Positions 1 through 11,049 of a stretch of DNA of 64,000 nucleotides are shown here, in pieces. A program made the translations under genes and the position numbers. The DNA is from JALHSW01 sp963720675 (GTDB lineage Bacteria; Actinomycetota; Acidimicrobiia; IMCC26256; PALSA-555): the NCBI GenBank assembly GCA_963720675.1, contig CAVRGH010000010.1, forward strand, positions 620,001 through 684,000, written 5' to 3'. Under the pieces are notes generated by a model. It saw only the letters and a list, made by a program, of their open reading frames with translations, did not search any database and had not been told where the DNA came from. The number at the start of each line of letters is the position of its first letter. The first letter of the stretch is position 1.

Positions 1-467
1 GGATGGGATCGTGCTGCTCTGCGCAGGTGAGTACTCCGCCGCGCTGGCCCCGTTGCGCGCCGCCGGGGCGGCCTGGAGCCGGCTGGCGATTCCGTACGAA
101 GCCGCTCGGGTCGCGGTGCTGGTCGGCGCCTGCTCCCTGGCGCTGGGCGATTCGTCCTCGGCGACCCTGGAGTTCGACCATGCCGGGGCGACCTTCGCCG
201 CCCTCGGCGCTCGACCCGACCTCGACCAGCTGCATGCTCTGGCTGGTGCGGGATCCCCGATGATGACGCCCCGCGGGCTCCCTCTCCGGACGAGAGATGG
301 AGGTGCTGCGGCACGTCGCGGCGGGCAAGACCAACCGTGAGGTCGCCGAAGCGCTCACCATCAGCCCGCACACGGTTCGACGCCACCTCGAGAACATCTT
401 CTCCAAACTCGGTGTCGGCAGTCGGGCCGCGGCGACGGCCCACGCGTACGAGCACGGTCTGCTCTGA
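1..467 (+). CDS. LuxR-family transcriptional regulator, C-terminal part, frameshifted
   Basis: The left end is cut by the window, so only the C-terminal region is visible. The first part (frame 2) is an Ala/Leu-rich helical stretch like the repeats that precede the DNA-binding domain in large LuxR-type regulators. The end is a clear LuxR helix-turn-helix: SGREMEVLRHVAAGKTNREV, then EALTISPHTVRRHL and IFSKLGVGSRAAA, stopping at 465-467. The two parts are in different frames. Removing one C from the CCC at about 280-282 joins them and gives a GLLSGREMEV junction, so I treat this as one gene with a +1 indel. The target genes are unknown. Confidence 0.75.
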
Positions 468-595
468 ACCGGCGCCACCGCGATGGTTCATCTGACCCAT
501 CGCCGGTGAGACCTCGAGATGGAACGTCCGGGCGATGCGCCGCCGACGACCGAATTCGTACCGTGAGCTCGACGCGAACCCACGGAGGACCCACC

Positions 596-1024
596 ATGGC
601 CACCCAGGCTCCGACACTCGACCATGCCACGGCCGAAGAGCTCAGCGCCGAGTTCCATCGTTGCTTCAGCGACTTCGAGGCTCGGGACGACCTGTTCGTC
701 CCCGACGCCTTCTACGACTTGCTCCCCCCGCTGTGGCGCTTCCAGCTCCAAGGTCCCGGCGAAGCGTTTTGCGCCCAGTTGCGCTCGATCGCCGCGGGGC
801 CGGTGGATGTCGAAGTGGTCCGTACGCTGCCGACGAGCAGCGGCTTTGTCACCGAGCACATCGAGACCCAGCACACCCCAGACGGCGACCGGGTCGCCCG
901 GAGGCTCCACCTGTGCGAGGTGCGCGACGGCCGGATCGCCGCGGTAACCACCTACTGCAACGGCGGCTGGGACGACGAGCTGCGCGCCCGCCACGCAGCC
1001 GAGGCCCCGATGATCCGCGCCTGA
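596..1024 (+). CDS. SnoaL/NTF2-like protein
   Basis: A 142-residue protein with the size and pattern of the SnoaL-like/NTF2-like fold: an N-terminal helix (HATAEELSAEFHRCFSDFEA) followed by strands that end in VRDGRIAAVTTYCNGGWDD, the usual last strands of this family. Members may be small isomerases, hydrolases or ligand-binding proteins, so the reaction cannot be read from sequence. The start ATG at 596 is chosen because GGAGG lies about 8 bases upstream; an earlier in-frame start at 506 has no such site. It is 38 bases before a methyltransferase on the same strand, so the two are probably cotranscribed. Confidence 0.7.
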   Translation: MATQAPTLDHATAEELSAEFHRCFSDFEARDDLFVPDAFYDLLPPLWRFQLQGPGEAFCAQLRSIAAGPVDVEVVRTLPTSSGFVTEHIETQHTPDGDRVARRLHLCEVRDGRIAAVTTYCNGGWDDELRARHAAEAPMIRA

Positions 1025-1062
1025 GCGCCGCCCCGACCCTGCTTGTCCAGAGGAGGACCGCC

Positions 1063-1872
1063 ATGACCACGGCTAGCTACCGTCACTACTCCGGTTCGGC
1101 CGCCGAGCTGTACGAGAGCTTCTTCGTGCCGGCGATCGCCGAGCCCGTGTCGACCGAGCTGCTCCGAACTGCCGACCTCCGATCCGGGGAGCGGGTGGTC
1201 GACGTCGCGTGCGGCACCGGCGTGATCACCCGGAAGGCTGCCGAGGCGGTCGGCCCAACCGGCTCGGTGGCGGGCATCGACGTGGCCCCTGACATGCTCG
1301 AGGTCGCCCGGGCGGCCGCGCTCGATGTGAGCGCGATCGACTGGCACGAGGCCGATGCTGCTTCCCTGCCCCTCCCCGACGAGTGCTGCGACGTCGTGCT
1401 GTGCCAGATGGGCCTGATGTTCATGGAGGACCGGCCGGCCGCGTTGCGTGAGATGCACCGCGTGCTCGCCCCGGGAGGCCGGGTCGTGACGAACGCCCCG
1501 GGCCGAATCCAGCCGTTGTTCGAGGCGATGGAGCAGGCGATCGTGGAGAACCTGAACCCCGAGCTGGGCGGGTTCGTGCGGGCCGTGTTCTCCATGCACG
1601 ACCACGCCGCGGTCGCCGGGCTGCTCGACGATGCAGGGTTCTCCGACGTGGCATCGAAGGAGTACGAGGCGGTCTTCTCCCTCCCGGGTCCCGCCGAGTT
1701 CCTGTGGAGCTACATCAACCTCACGCCAATGGGCCCGTTGGTTGCCCAGGCACCCGAGGACGCCCGGATCGCGATGGAGCACCAGATGGTCGAGGCGTGG
1801 ACCCCCTACGTCACCGATGGCACGATCCGCGTCGATCAGCCCATGGCCCTCGCCTGGGCACAGCGGCCTTGA
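1063..1872 (+). CDS. class I SAM-dependent methyltransferase
   Basis: A 269-residue UbiE/COQ5-like methyltransferase. Motif I is VVDVACGTGVITR near residue 47. The acidic strand-2 end (AGIDVAPDML), the motif with DVVLCQMGLMFMED, and RVLAPGGRVV follow in order. This is the Rossmann fold that binds S-adenosylmethionine; the acceptor is unknown. AGGAGG lies just upstream of ATG 1063 and decides the start. It follows the SnoaL-like gene closely and probably shares its mRNA. The segment from 1873 to 2069 holds no convincing gene, only a short frame (VFEVKDGKIT) that resembles a SnoaL-like fragment. Confidence 0.85.
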   Translation: MTTASYRHYSGSAAELYESFFVPAIAEPVSTELLRTADLRSGERVVDVACGTGVITRKAAEAVGPTGSVAGIDVAPDMLEVARAAALDVSAIDWHEADAASLPLPDECCDVVLCQMGLMFMEDRPAALREMHRVLAPGGRVVTNAPGRIQPLFEAMEQAIVENLNPELGGFVRAVFSMHDHAAVAGLLDDAGFSDVASKEYEAVFSLPGPAEFLWSYINLTPMGPLVAQAPEDARIAMEHQMVEAWTPYVTDGTIRVDQPMALAWAQRP

Positions 1873-2069
1873 GTGCCGTACCGGCGTTCGAGCGCAACGG
1901 CAAGACTCGACACGAAACTGCTGCATCGTGTTCGAGGTGAAGGACGGCAAGATCACGTCCAGCACCGGCGGCGGAACCGGATTTCTCGGACCGCCTCGAT
2001 CAAGGTCGTCTCCGAACAGCCGGGCACTCCACGGCGGCGTTCACAGTGCACGACCCGCGGTTTCGTCGG

Positions 2070-2141
2070 TGGGCGATACTGGTTTCGAACCAGTGACCTC
2101 TGCCGTGTGAAGGCAGCGCTCTACCGCTGAGCTAATCGCCC
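2070..2141 (-). tRNA. tRNA-Val (CAC anticodon)
   Basis: On the minus strand this 72-nt segment folds as a cloverleaf. The acceptor arm GGGCGAT pairs with ATCGCCC. The D-arm contains TAGCTCAGCGGTAGAGC, the anticodon stem CTGCC/GGCAG encloses the loop TTCACAC with anticodon CAC, and the T-arm has GGTTCGAAACC. Discriminator A is followed by CC, with no complete encoded CCA. It reads GUG valine codons. Confidence 0.97.
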
Positions 2142-2206
2142 GAAGACGCGACATTATCCGAGGGCTCCCCGATGTCGTTCCTCTGGACCCGGTGGGTGGA
2201 GGCCGT

Positions 2207-3076
2207 GTGGAGCCGAAGTTCGTGGAGACCCCCGACGGGCGCACCGTCGCGTGGTCCGAGCTCGGCGACCACACCGGTCCGCCGGTCATCTGGTGCCACG
2301 GCGGGCTCAGCGGCCGCACCGACGCGTCGTTCGCCGCAGGCCGGGGCGATCGCGGCGGGCGTCCGACTGATCACGATCGACCGTCCCGGGATCGGCGAGT
2401 CGACGCGCCTGAAGGGCCGGACCGTCGAGCGGGTGGGCCGACGACGTCGCCGTGGTCGCCGACGCGCTCGGTCTCGGGCAGTTCTGCGTCGTCGGCTGGT
2501 CCGCCGGCGGTCCCGCACGCGCTCGCGTGCGCCGCACGACTCCCCGACCGCGTGCTGGCGACGGCGACGATCGGGAGCATGGAGCCGGTCCGCGACCGCG
2601 CGGCCCGGCGAGCGCTCGGACTCCGCATCGACCGCGTGCTCATCCCGCTGGCCCGTCACACGCCGTGGCTCGCCCGTTCGGTGCTCGCCGCCTCGGCACG
2701 GATGAGCCCCGACCGCCAGAAGCGGGTGCTGCTGCGCGCGCTCTCGGACGCGGACCGCGAGGTGCTCGAGCCACTCCCCGCCGAGGACGTCGTGGGATCC
2801 ACGATCCAGGCGGCCGCACCCGGCACGGCCGGCATCGTGGACGACTACCGGGCGTTCGGGACGCCCGACTGGGGCTTCGATCTCGGGCAGATCCCGGGAC
2901 CGGTCCGCTGCTGGCAGGGCGCCGAGGACGCGGCGGTGCCGGTGGCCATCGCCAAGCGGGTCGCCGCTGCGATCCCGGGGGCCGCGCTCGAGCTCGTGCC
3001 CGATGCCGGGCACTTCCTCGTGGCCGACCACGGCACGGAGGTCTTCACCCGGCTCCTCGCCGACGCCGGGGCCTGA
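2207..3076 (+). CDS. alpha/beta hydrolase, three +1 indels in the copy
   Basis: With three single bases removed (one G near 2336, one G in 2431-2433, one C in 2512-2514) this reads as one 288-residue alpha/beta hydrolase. Visible features are the oxyanion motif IWCHGG, a strand ITIDRPGIGES, the nucleophile elbow GWSAGGP, and near the end the acid/His parts GAEDAAVPV and PDAGHF. The elbow serine lies in one of the shifted segments, so an uncorrected annotation would lose it. The three insertions sum to three bases, so both ends share a frame. GTG 2207 is chosen because GGAGG lies 5 bases upstream. The substrate is unknown. Confidence 0.75.
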   Translation: MEPKFVETPDGRTVAWSELGDHTGPPVIWCHGGLSGRTDASFAAGRGDRGGRPTDHDRPSRDRRVDAPEGPDRRAGGPTTSPWSPTRSVSGSSASSAGPPAVPHALACAARLPDRVLATATIGSMEPVRDRAARRALGLRIDRVLIPLARHTPWLARSVLAASARMSPDRQKRVLLRALSDADREVLEPLPAEDVVGSTIQAAAPGTAGIVDDYRAFGTPDWGFDLGQIPGPVRCWQGAEDAAVPVAIAKRVAAAIPGAALELVPDAGHFLVADHGTEVFTRLLADAGA

Positions 3077-3098
3077 TCGAGGCGGCCTGATCGAGGCG
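3071..3098 (+). repeat. two tandem copies of a 14-bp unit at a gene end
   Basis: The 14-base unit GCCTGATCGAGGCG occurs twice in direct succession, overlapping the hydrolase stop codon. Each unit is itself a short palindrome (GCCT and AGGC around GATCG), so either could fold as a weak hairpin. It may be a local duplication at the gene end. Confidence 0.6.
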
Positions 3099-3214
3099 AC
3101 CGGAGCCTCCGAAACCCCCCAATTCGGACCGATCGGCAACGTCCGCACGCACCCCGTCGCGCGTGGGAGAATGGGGCCCTTGGATGTCTGAGGCCGAAAG
3201 ACAGAGGTGACGCC

Positions 3215-3427
3215 GTGGCGAGGAAGGGACGAGCCCGCCGGTTCCGCGAGGCGCGTGAACTGAAGCAGGGCTTCGACGACGGCTTGTTCGCAGAAGGCGA
3301 ACGCACGCTCGCCGATGCCGACACCGAAGACGAGCCCACCTGGCGCGACGAGTTCGACGAGCGTCCGAAGGACTGGGACGAGGACGACCCGCTGCGCATC
3401 GACGAGGGTGGTCGCCAGGCGTCATAG
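3215..3427 (+). CDS. small acidic hypothetical protein
   Basis: A 70-residue protein with a basic N-terminus (MARKGRARRFREARELKQG) followed by a strongly acidic half rich in Asp, Glu and Trp (DEPTWRDEFDERPKDWDED). There is no signal peptide or membrane segment. GTG 3215 has AGAGGTGA upstream at a reasonable distance. It converges on aceE, whose stop lies about 35 bases beyond. I do not recognise the family. The charge split could suit a protein- or RNA-binding accessory factor, but that is a guess, and a chance open frame is possible at this GC content. Confidence 0.5.
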   Translation: MARKGRARRFREARELKQGFDDGLFAEGERTLADADTEDEPTWRDEFDERPKDWDEDDPLRIDEGGRQAS

Positions 3428-3461
3428 CCGCCGAGCGCGCGACCGGTTCCGGAACGGCCGG

Positions 3462-6164
<2,703 letters not shown>

Positions 6165-6206
6165 CGCTCCCGAGCGTACGCCCCTACTCAGCGGTCACTT
6201 TCCGGC

Positions 6207-6221
6207 GACACCTGAGGTGTC
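6207..6221. promoter_or_regulatory. 15-bp palindrome between aceE and the acyltransferase
   Basis: GACACCTGAGGTGTC is a perfect palindrome (7-bp arms around one G) lying 43 bases upstream of the aceE start and 63 bases upstream of the divergent acyltransferase. The one-base centre rules out a stable hairpin, so a dimeric repressor site is more likely. No regulator gene adjoins it. Confidence 0.5.
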
Positions 6222-6283
6222 CCTGCGTGCACGCTGAGAGCCGACGCTGGACACGTTCCGGCCAGGGATAGCCTCCACCCGTC

Positions 6284-8230
6284 ATGAGCGGTGGGCGATT
6301 CCGCTATCTGCCGGCCCTCGACGGCCTCCGGGCATTCGCGGTCCTCGCTGTCCTCTGTTACCACGGCGGGATGTCGTGGGCCCTCGGCGGGTTCCTCGGC
6401 GTCGACGCGTTCTTCGTCCTCAGTGGCTTCCTGATCACGAGCCTGCTGCTCGTGGAGTGGAAGGGCACGAACGGGATCGCGCTGACGGCGTTCTGGATCC
6501 GCCGGGCGAAGCGGCTCCTCCCCGCGCTGTTCCTCGTGCTCGGCGGCGTCGCGTTGTACGCGGCGTTCGCGGCGGCGCCCACGGAGCTCGGTCGGATCCG
6601 CGACGACGGGCTCGCGTCGCTCGGCTACGTCGCGAACTGGCGGTTCGTCTTCTCGCACCAGTCGTACTTCGACACCTTCGGCGTGCCCTCGCCGCTGCGG
6701 CACATGTGGTCGCTTGCGATCGAGGAGCAGTTCTACCTGGTGTGGCCCATGATCGTGTACGGCGTGCTGCGGTGGCGCCGCGGCTCGGTCGGTGCCCTCG
6801 CGGCGGTCGCGGGCGCGATCGCGATCGGCTCGACCGTGCTGATGGTGTCGCTCTACAACCCAAACGGCGACCCGTCACGCGTGTACTACGGCACCGACAC
6901 CCGGGTGTCGTCGCTCCTCGTGGGCGCGCTGCTGGCAATGTTCGCGACGAAGCACACGTTCGGTAAGACCATCTTCGAGCGTCGCTCGCTGCACGTCGCG
7001 TCGGTGTTGGCGGTCGGCGCGCTCGGGTTCATGTGGGTGACGACGACGGACGGACCGAGCTGGCTCTACCTCGGAGGCTTTCTCGTCGCCGCGCTCCTCG
7101 TCGCAGTGGTCATCGCGGACGTGAGCCAGGAACAGATGGGGCCGGTCGCCAAGGTGATGTCGCTACGGCCACTGCGGTGGATCGGAGCGATCTCCTACGG
7201 CCTCTACCTCTGGCACTGGCCCATCTACGTGTTCCTCAGTCCGGTGCGCACCGGCCTCGACGACGCCGCGCTGTTCGCTGTCCGCCTTGCCGCGACCTTC
7301 ATCGTCGCCACGCTCTCCTACTACCTGGTGGAGCAGCCGATCCGGACCGGTTCCTGGCATGGCTGGCGCGTCCGCGTCGCGACGCCCGCGGCAGTCATCG
7401 GGGTTGCCGGCGTCCTGCTGTGGAGCACCGCGAACGCAGTGCCGGCCGGCATCGAGGTGTCGGTCGGTGACCTCCGACCGCCGACGACCTCGGCACCCAC
7501 CGGTGCGCCCACTCCTGCGGTGGATCGTCCGGCTCGGATCATGCTCGTGGGCGACTCGGTGGCGAACAGCCTGGCGCCCGGCATCACCAACCAAGCCGCG
7601 GCGCGGGGCTTCGAGTTCTGGAACGCGTCCCTCCCCGGGTGCGGCTTCGCCACCGAGGAGGGTGAACACCAGTTCGGGGAGCAGTGGCTCAGTCCGGTCG
7701 ACCGGTGTCAGCCGAGCTGGCGCACGCGCTGGCCGCAGCAGCTGAAGGTGTGGAACCCCGACGTCGTCGTCGTCGGGATGGGTGGGCAGGTCACCTACGA
7801 CCGCCGCTTCGCCGGCAACGTGATTCCCTTCGACACACCTGATGGCATCAACCTCGCGCGTGAGGAGCTCGACGCGGCCGTCTCGATCCTGTCGTCGCGC
7901 GGGGCGAAGGTGGTCTTGCTCACGGCGCTCTACGGCAAGCTCGGTTGGCCGGCCCAGATCGACATCGCCCGGTCAGGGTTCAACAACGCGTGGATCGACG
8001 AGTGGAACGCCGTCGCAACCGAGGTCGCGGCGTTCCACCCGAAGACCGTCCAGCTCGTCGACCTGAACGGGCGTCTCGACCCCGGCGGGAAATACGCGGA
8101 CACGATCGACGGCGTCGATGCCCGGAGCGACGGTGTCCACCTCACGCCCGAGGCGTCGGACCTCGCGGGCGCGTGGCTCGCGCCCCAGTTCCTTGCCGCG
8201 GTGCCGAAGGGTCGACTGCTCCAGAAGTAG
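6284..8230 (+). CDS. membrane acyltransferase 3 with C-terminal SGNH-like domain
   Basis: A 648-residue OafA/YrhL-type protein. The first about 380 residues carry around ten membrane segments and the family signatures: LDGLRAFAVLAVLCYH at the start (Arg and His of the R-x10-H motif), FFVLSGFLIT, and HMWSLAIEEQFY. A loop of Pro/Thr-rich sequence then leads to an extracytoplasmic SGNH-like domain with IMLVGDSVANS (GDS block) and SDGVHLTPEA (the Asp-x-x-His block). Such proteins O-acylate cell-surface glycans or lipids; the SGNH part transfers or removes the acyl group. The substrate here is unknown. TAGCCT lies 9 bases before ATG 6284, so the mRNA may be leaderless. Confidence 0.93.
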   Translation: MSGGRFRYLPALDGLRAFAVLAVLCYHGGMSWALGGFLGVDAFFVLSGFLITSLLLVEWKGTNGIALTAFWIRRAKRLLPALFLVLGGVALYAAFAAAPTELGRIRDDGLASLGYVANWRFVFSHQSYFDTFGVPSPLRHMWSLAIEEQFYLVWPMIVYGVLRWRRGSVGALAAVAGAIAIGSTVLMVSLYNPNGDPSRVYYGTDTRVSSLLVGALLAMFATKHTFGKTIFERRSLHVASVLAVGALGFMWVTTTDGPSWLYLGGFLVAALLVAVVIADVSQEQMGPVAKVMSLRPLRWIGAISYGLYLWHWPIYVFLSPVRTGLDDAALFAVRLAATFIVATLSYYLVEQPIRTGSWHGWRVRVATPAAVIGVAGVLLWSTANAVPAGIEVSVGDLRPPTTSAPTGAPTPAVDRPARIMLVGDSVANSLAPGITNQAAARGFEFWNASLPGCGFATEEGEHQFGEQWLSPVDRCQPSWRTRWPQQLKVWNPDVVVVGMGGQVTYDRRFAGNVIPFDTPDGINLAREELDAAVSILSSRGAKVVLLTALYGKLGWPAQIDIARSGFNNAWIDEWNAVATEVAAFHPKTVQLVDLNGRLDPGGKYADTIDGVDARSDGVHLTPEASDLAGAWLAPQFLAAVPKGRLLQK

Positions 8231-8271
8231 CGCGCGGCCGCGCGTCTCGGGGGAAGACGCGTGGCCGCGCG
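8231..8271. terminator. strong hairpin between convergent genes
   Basis: The 17-bp arms at 8231-8247 and 8255-8271 pair completely except for one G-T wobble, around the 7-base loop CGGGGGA. The hairpin begins directly after the acyltransferase stop codon and lies before the convergent gene's stop. No T-run follows on either side, so it is a hairpin-only terminator candidate working in both directions. Confidence 0.7.
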
Positions 8272-8302
8272 AGCTGGGCTCGAGCGCTGCGGTGCACTCG
8301 GG

Positions 8303-9251
8303 TCAGGTCGAAGTCCCCGTCGTCGAAGTGGTGCCACCGGGAGGCGCGCCGCCCGGGCCGCCCGGGCCGCCCAGGCCACCGCGTGGGGCGCACGAGCCAT
8401 CGCTCTGTGGGTCAGAGACCGTGACGTTCTCGGCCGTGATCGCACCCGAGTCGCCGGTACCCGATGCAGTCAGGCACTTGCCCACAGCCACATCGCTCGC
8501 AGCACCCGAGACGGTCTCCGTGACCTTCGTCGAGCTCGACATGGTCACCTTCACGTCCTGCTTCTTGGTCTTGGGCTGTGCGCCTTGCTTCTTCGGGAAC
8601 GTGATCGTCGTGGACTTCACGACGAGGTCGTTGCCCGAGACGCTCTTCACCGTGCCGAAGGCCGTGCCGCCGGTGTTGAACCGCGGCCTGCCGTTCCCGT
8701 TGCCATTCCCGTCCGGGAAGCTCGGCGGCGTCTGGCCGTTGCCGTTGCCATTCCCGCTCGGGAAGCTCGGCGGCGTCTGGCCGTTGCCACCACCGGGAAG
8801 ACCACCGCCTCCGGGGAGACCGCCGCCGCAGCCGTCCGATGAAGCGTCGCTGAGCGCGATCGTCTCGGCCTTGATGCCCTTCTTGGTGTTGCCGGTCCCG
8901 TTGACGCGGACGCAATCGCCGACCTGGATCGCGTCGGTGCCGGCATCCTGCGTCTTCTCGTAGTTCGTCGTGTCCGTCAGCGTGACGGTGACGTCATCGC
9001 TGCTCCCCTGGTTGGCATCCGGCTTCAGGTCGACGGTCGTTCCCGAGACGCTCACGACGCTTCCGCTCGCGAACGGTCCACCGGCTCCGGGGAACCCGCC
9101 GCCGCCGGGTCCGGTCTGCGCGGCGGCCGCGGCAGGGACCGCGAGCAACGCGGCGCCGACTGCGAGTCGACGCGAGCGACGCTCGCGCGACGAAGCGCCA
9201 TCGCCGCGGTCGGGCTTCGTCCGGGGGATCGATGCTCGATGGTGTGCTCAT
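8303..9251 (-). CDS. secreted Gly-rich protein with two DUF5666-like repeats, frameshifted
   Basis: After removing one base in the GGG at 9212-9214 (plus-strand letters) the gene reads 315 residues. It has a hydrophilic N-terminus, then a signal sequence with core RRLAVGAALLAVPAAAAA, a GGGGFPGAGGPF stretch, and two similar beta-rich modules (ASGSVVSVSGTTVDLK and AFGTVKSVSGNDLVVK) typical of DUF5666-like repeats. Between them is a Gly/Asn/Pro linker (GGGLPGGG, GNGNGNG). Each module contains one conserved Cys (VGDCVRV, VGKCLTA). AAGGAG lies 8 bases before ATG 9251. It is last in the efflux operon, about 100 bases after the second adaptor. The function is unknown, possibly an exported partner of the transporter. 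Confidence 0.75.
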
Positions 9252-9357
9252 GTCAGTGCTCCTTCTGCAATGCGATTGCTGGTGGGGTCCCGGCCATTTC
9301 GGGGGTTCACGCGGCGGTTCGATCGAGGCGTTCGCGCATCTGCCACTCACTCAGCGG

Positions 9358-11045
9358 TCAGCCACGCGGGAATCCGCCGCCCGCGCCGCCGCTCGGGAAT
9401 CCGGTCGGAAAGCCGCCGCCGCCCTGGGTCGAGCTCGAGGAGTCGGTGGCCGAGCCCGGCAGCGGTTCCGAGAGGTTCGCGAGGACGACCTCCTGCCCGG
9501 CGTCGATCCCGCTCTTGACCTCGGTCCACGTGTCACCGACGACGCCGACCTTCACGTTCACCCGTGTGGTGTCGCCGCCGTTCACGACCTCGACGGAGTG
9601 ACGACTGCCGTTGGTCGAGACTGCAGACGTGGGGACGGCGAGCGCCGACTTGGCGCTCTCGGTCACGATGCGCACGGTGCCGGTCGACCCGTTGTCGAGA
9701 TCGACCTTGCTGTTCGAGAGCCCGACGACGACCGTGTAGCTGGTCGTCGTGCTCGTCGACGACGGCACGACTGAGATGAACGCGACCTTGCCGTCGAGCG
9801 TCTTGTGCGACCCATCGGGCGTGAAGGTCGCTTGCTGGCCGACCGAGACGTCGGCCACGCGGTCGATGCCGACGGTGGTGCTGACTTCGTAGCCGCCGTC
9901 GCCCTGCACGACGATGTTCGCAGTCGTCGAATCGGCCGTGACCGAGTCGCCGACCTCCAGGTTCACTGCGACCACGGTTCCCTCGATCGGGGTGGCGATC
10001 GAGGCCTGGGCGAGCGCTTGCTCTGCGACGGACACCTCCGCCGCGGCCGCGTCGATCGCCTTCTGGTACGAGACGAGGTCCGCGGCTGACGGCGACGTGG
10101 CCCCGCTACCCGACGGCCCTCCGCTCAGGCTCGGGCCACCGGACGGCGCGCTCCCGTCGCTGGGTGAGGTCGACGGGGTCGACGGAGCCGCGTCGGCTTG
10201 CTGCTGGAGCAGCGTGTCCAAGGTGTCCATCGCGTCGGCCAGCGTGTTCTGTGCGTCCTGCACCGCCGTCTGGGCCGTCAGGACGTCGTCGATGGCTGCC
10301 TGACACGCCGGTGCCGTGCTCGGATCGCCCGCGACGTTGGCGCACACCGCGGTCGCGTTGCTGAGGGCGGAGCTCGCGGTGGCGAGCGCCGCGTCGACCT
10401 CCTGCTGGGCCTGGAGCACCGCCTGCTGCGCGGCAGCGATGGCGGGATCCGTGGAGGCCGCGAGCACGGTGGTTCGTGCCGCGACGAGCTGCACTCCCGG
10501 AGCGGTCGACGACGAGAAGCTCGCGCCGGTCGCGGTCGCCGACCCGGAAACCCCGGAACCCCCTCCACTCGGCGCGCCGGTGACGGCCTCACCTGAGAGC
10601 GCCTTCTGGAGGTTGAGCTGCGCCTGGGCCAGCGAGGCCTGCTTCTCGTGCAGTGTCTCTGTGAGGGTTTGCGGGTCGAGGGAGGCCAGCGTCGTCCCCA
10701 CGGTCACCGTGTCGCCGACCTTCACGGCGACCGACGCCACGGTGCCGCTCACCGGGAAGGCAACCGTGGCCTGTGACACTGGCTCGATCGTCGCGGCACC
10801 GCTCTGGATCGCGTCGACGTCGCGAGTAGCGGCGGTCGCCGTCCGGTACTGGTTGCCCTCGGAGCCGAACGCCTGGGTCGCGACGAGCACGCTGACGAGG
10901 AATGCCGCGACGACGCCCAGTGCGATCCGTCCGTGCTTGCGCTGCCACCAACGCGTCGACGATCGGCTTCGGCGGAGTCGTCGAACAGCACGCTGAGTCG
11001 ATCCTTGGTGCGGCTCGTCGTGTTTCCGGCGGTACTGGGGGCCAT
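9358..11045 (-). CDS. HlyD/MacA-type membrane-fusion (adaptor) protein, frameshifted
   Basis: One base is missing near 10950-10955. When restored, the protein (562 residues) begins MAPSTAGNTTSRTKDRLSVL, has one membrane anchor (core GVVAAFLVSVLVATQAF), then a biotinyl-lipoyl half-motif (FPVSGTVASVAVKVGD), a long Ala/Gln-rich coiled-coil hairpin with a Gly/Ser/Pro insert, the second half-motif (IEGTVVAVNLEVGD), beta-barrel domains, and a tail GGGGFPTGFPSGG. These adaptors link ABC permeases to the outside. In a monoderm cell with no outer-membrane channel the role is less clear. ATG 11045 lies 4 bases after the permease stop, so they are translated as a unit. Confidence 0.88.
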
Positions 11046-11049
11046 GGGA

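Noticed and set aside
1873..2069. Possible gene between the methyltransferase and tRNA-Val
   Set aside because: Only a short VFEVKDGKIT fragment resembles SnoaL-like ends; no start, length or composition supports a functional gene.
8341..8380. Repeated CCGGGCCGC units as a candidate repeat array
   Set aside because: They encode the Gly/Pro-rich tail of the secreted DUF5666-like protein.
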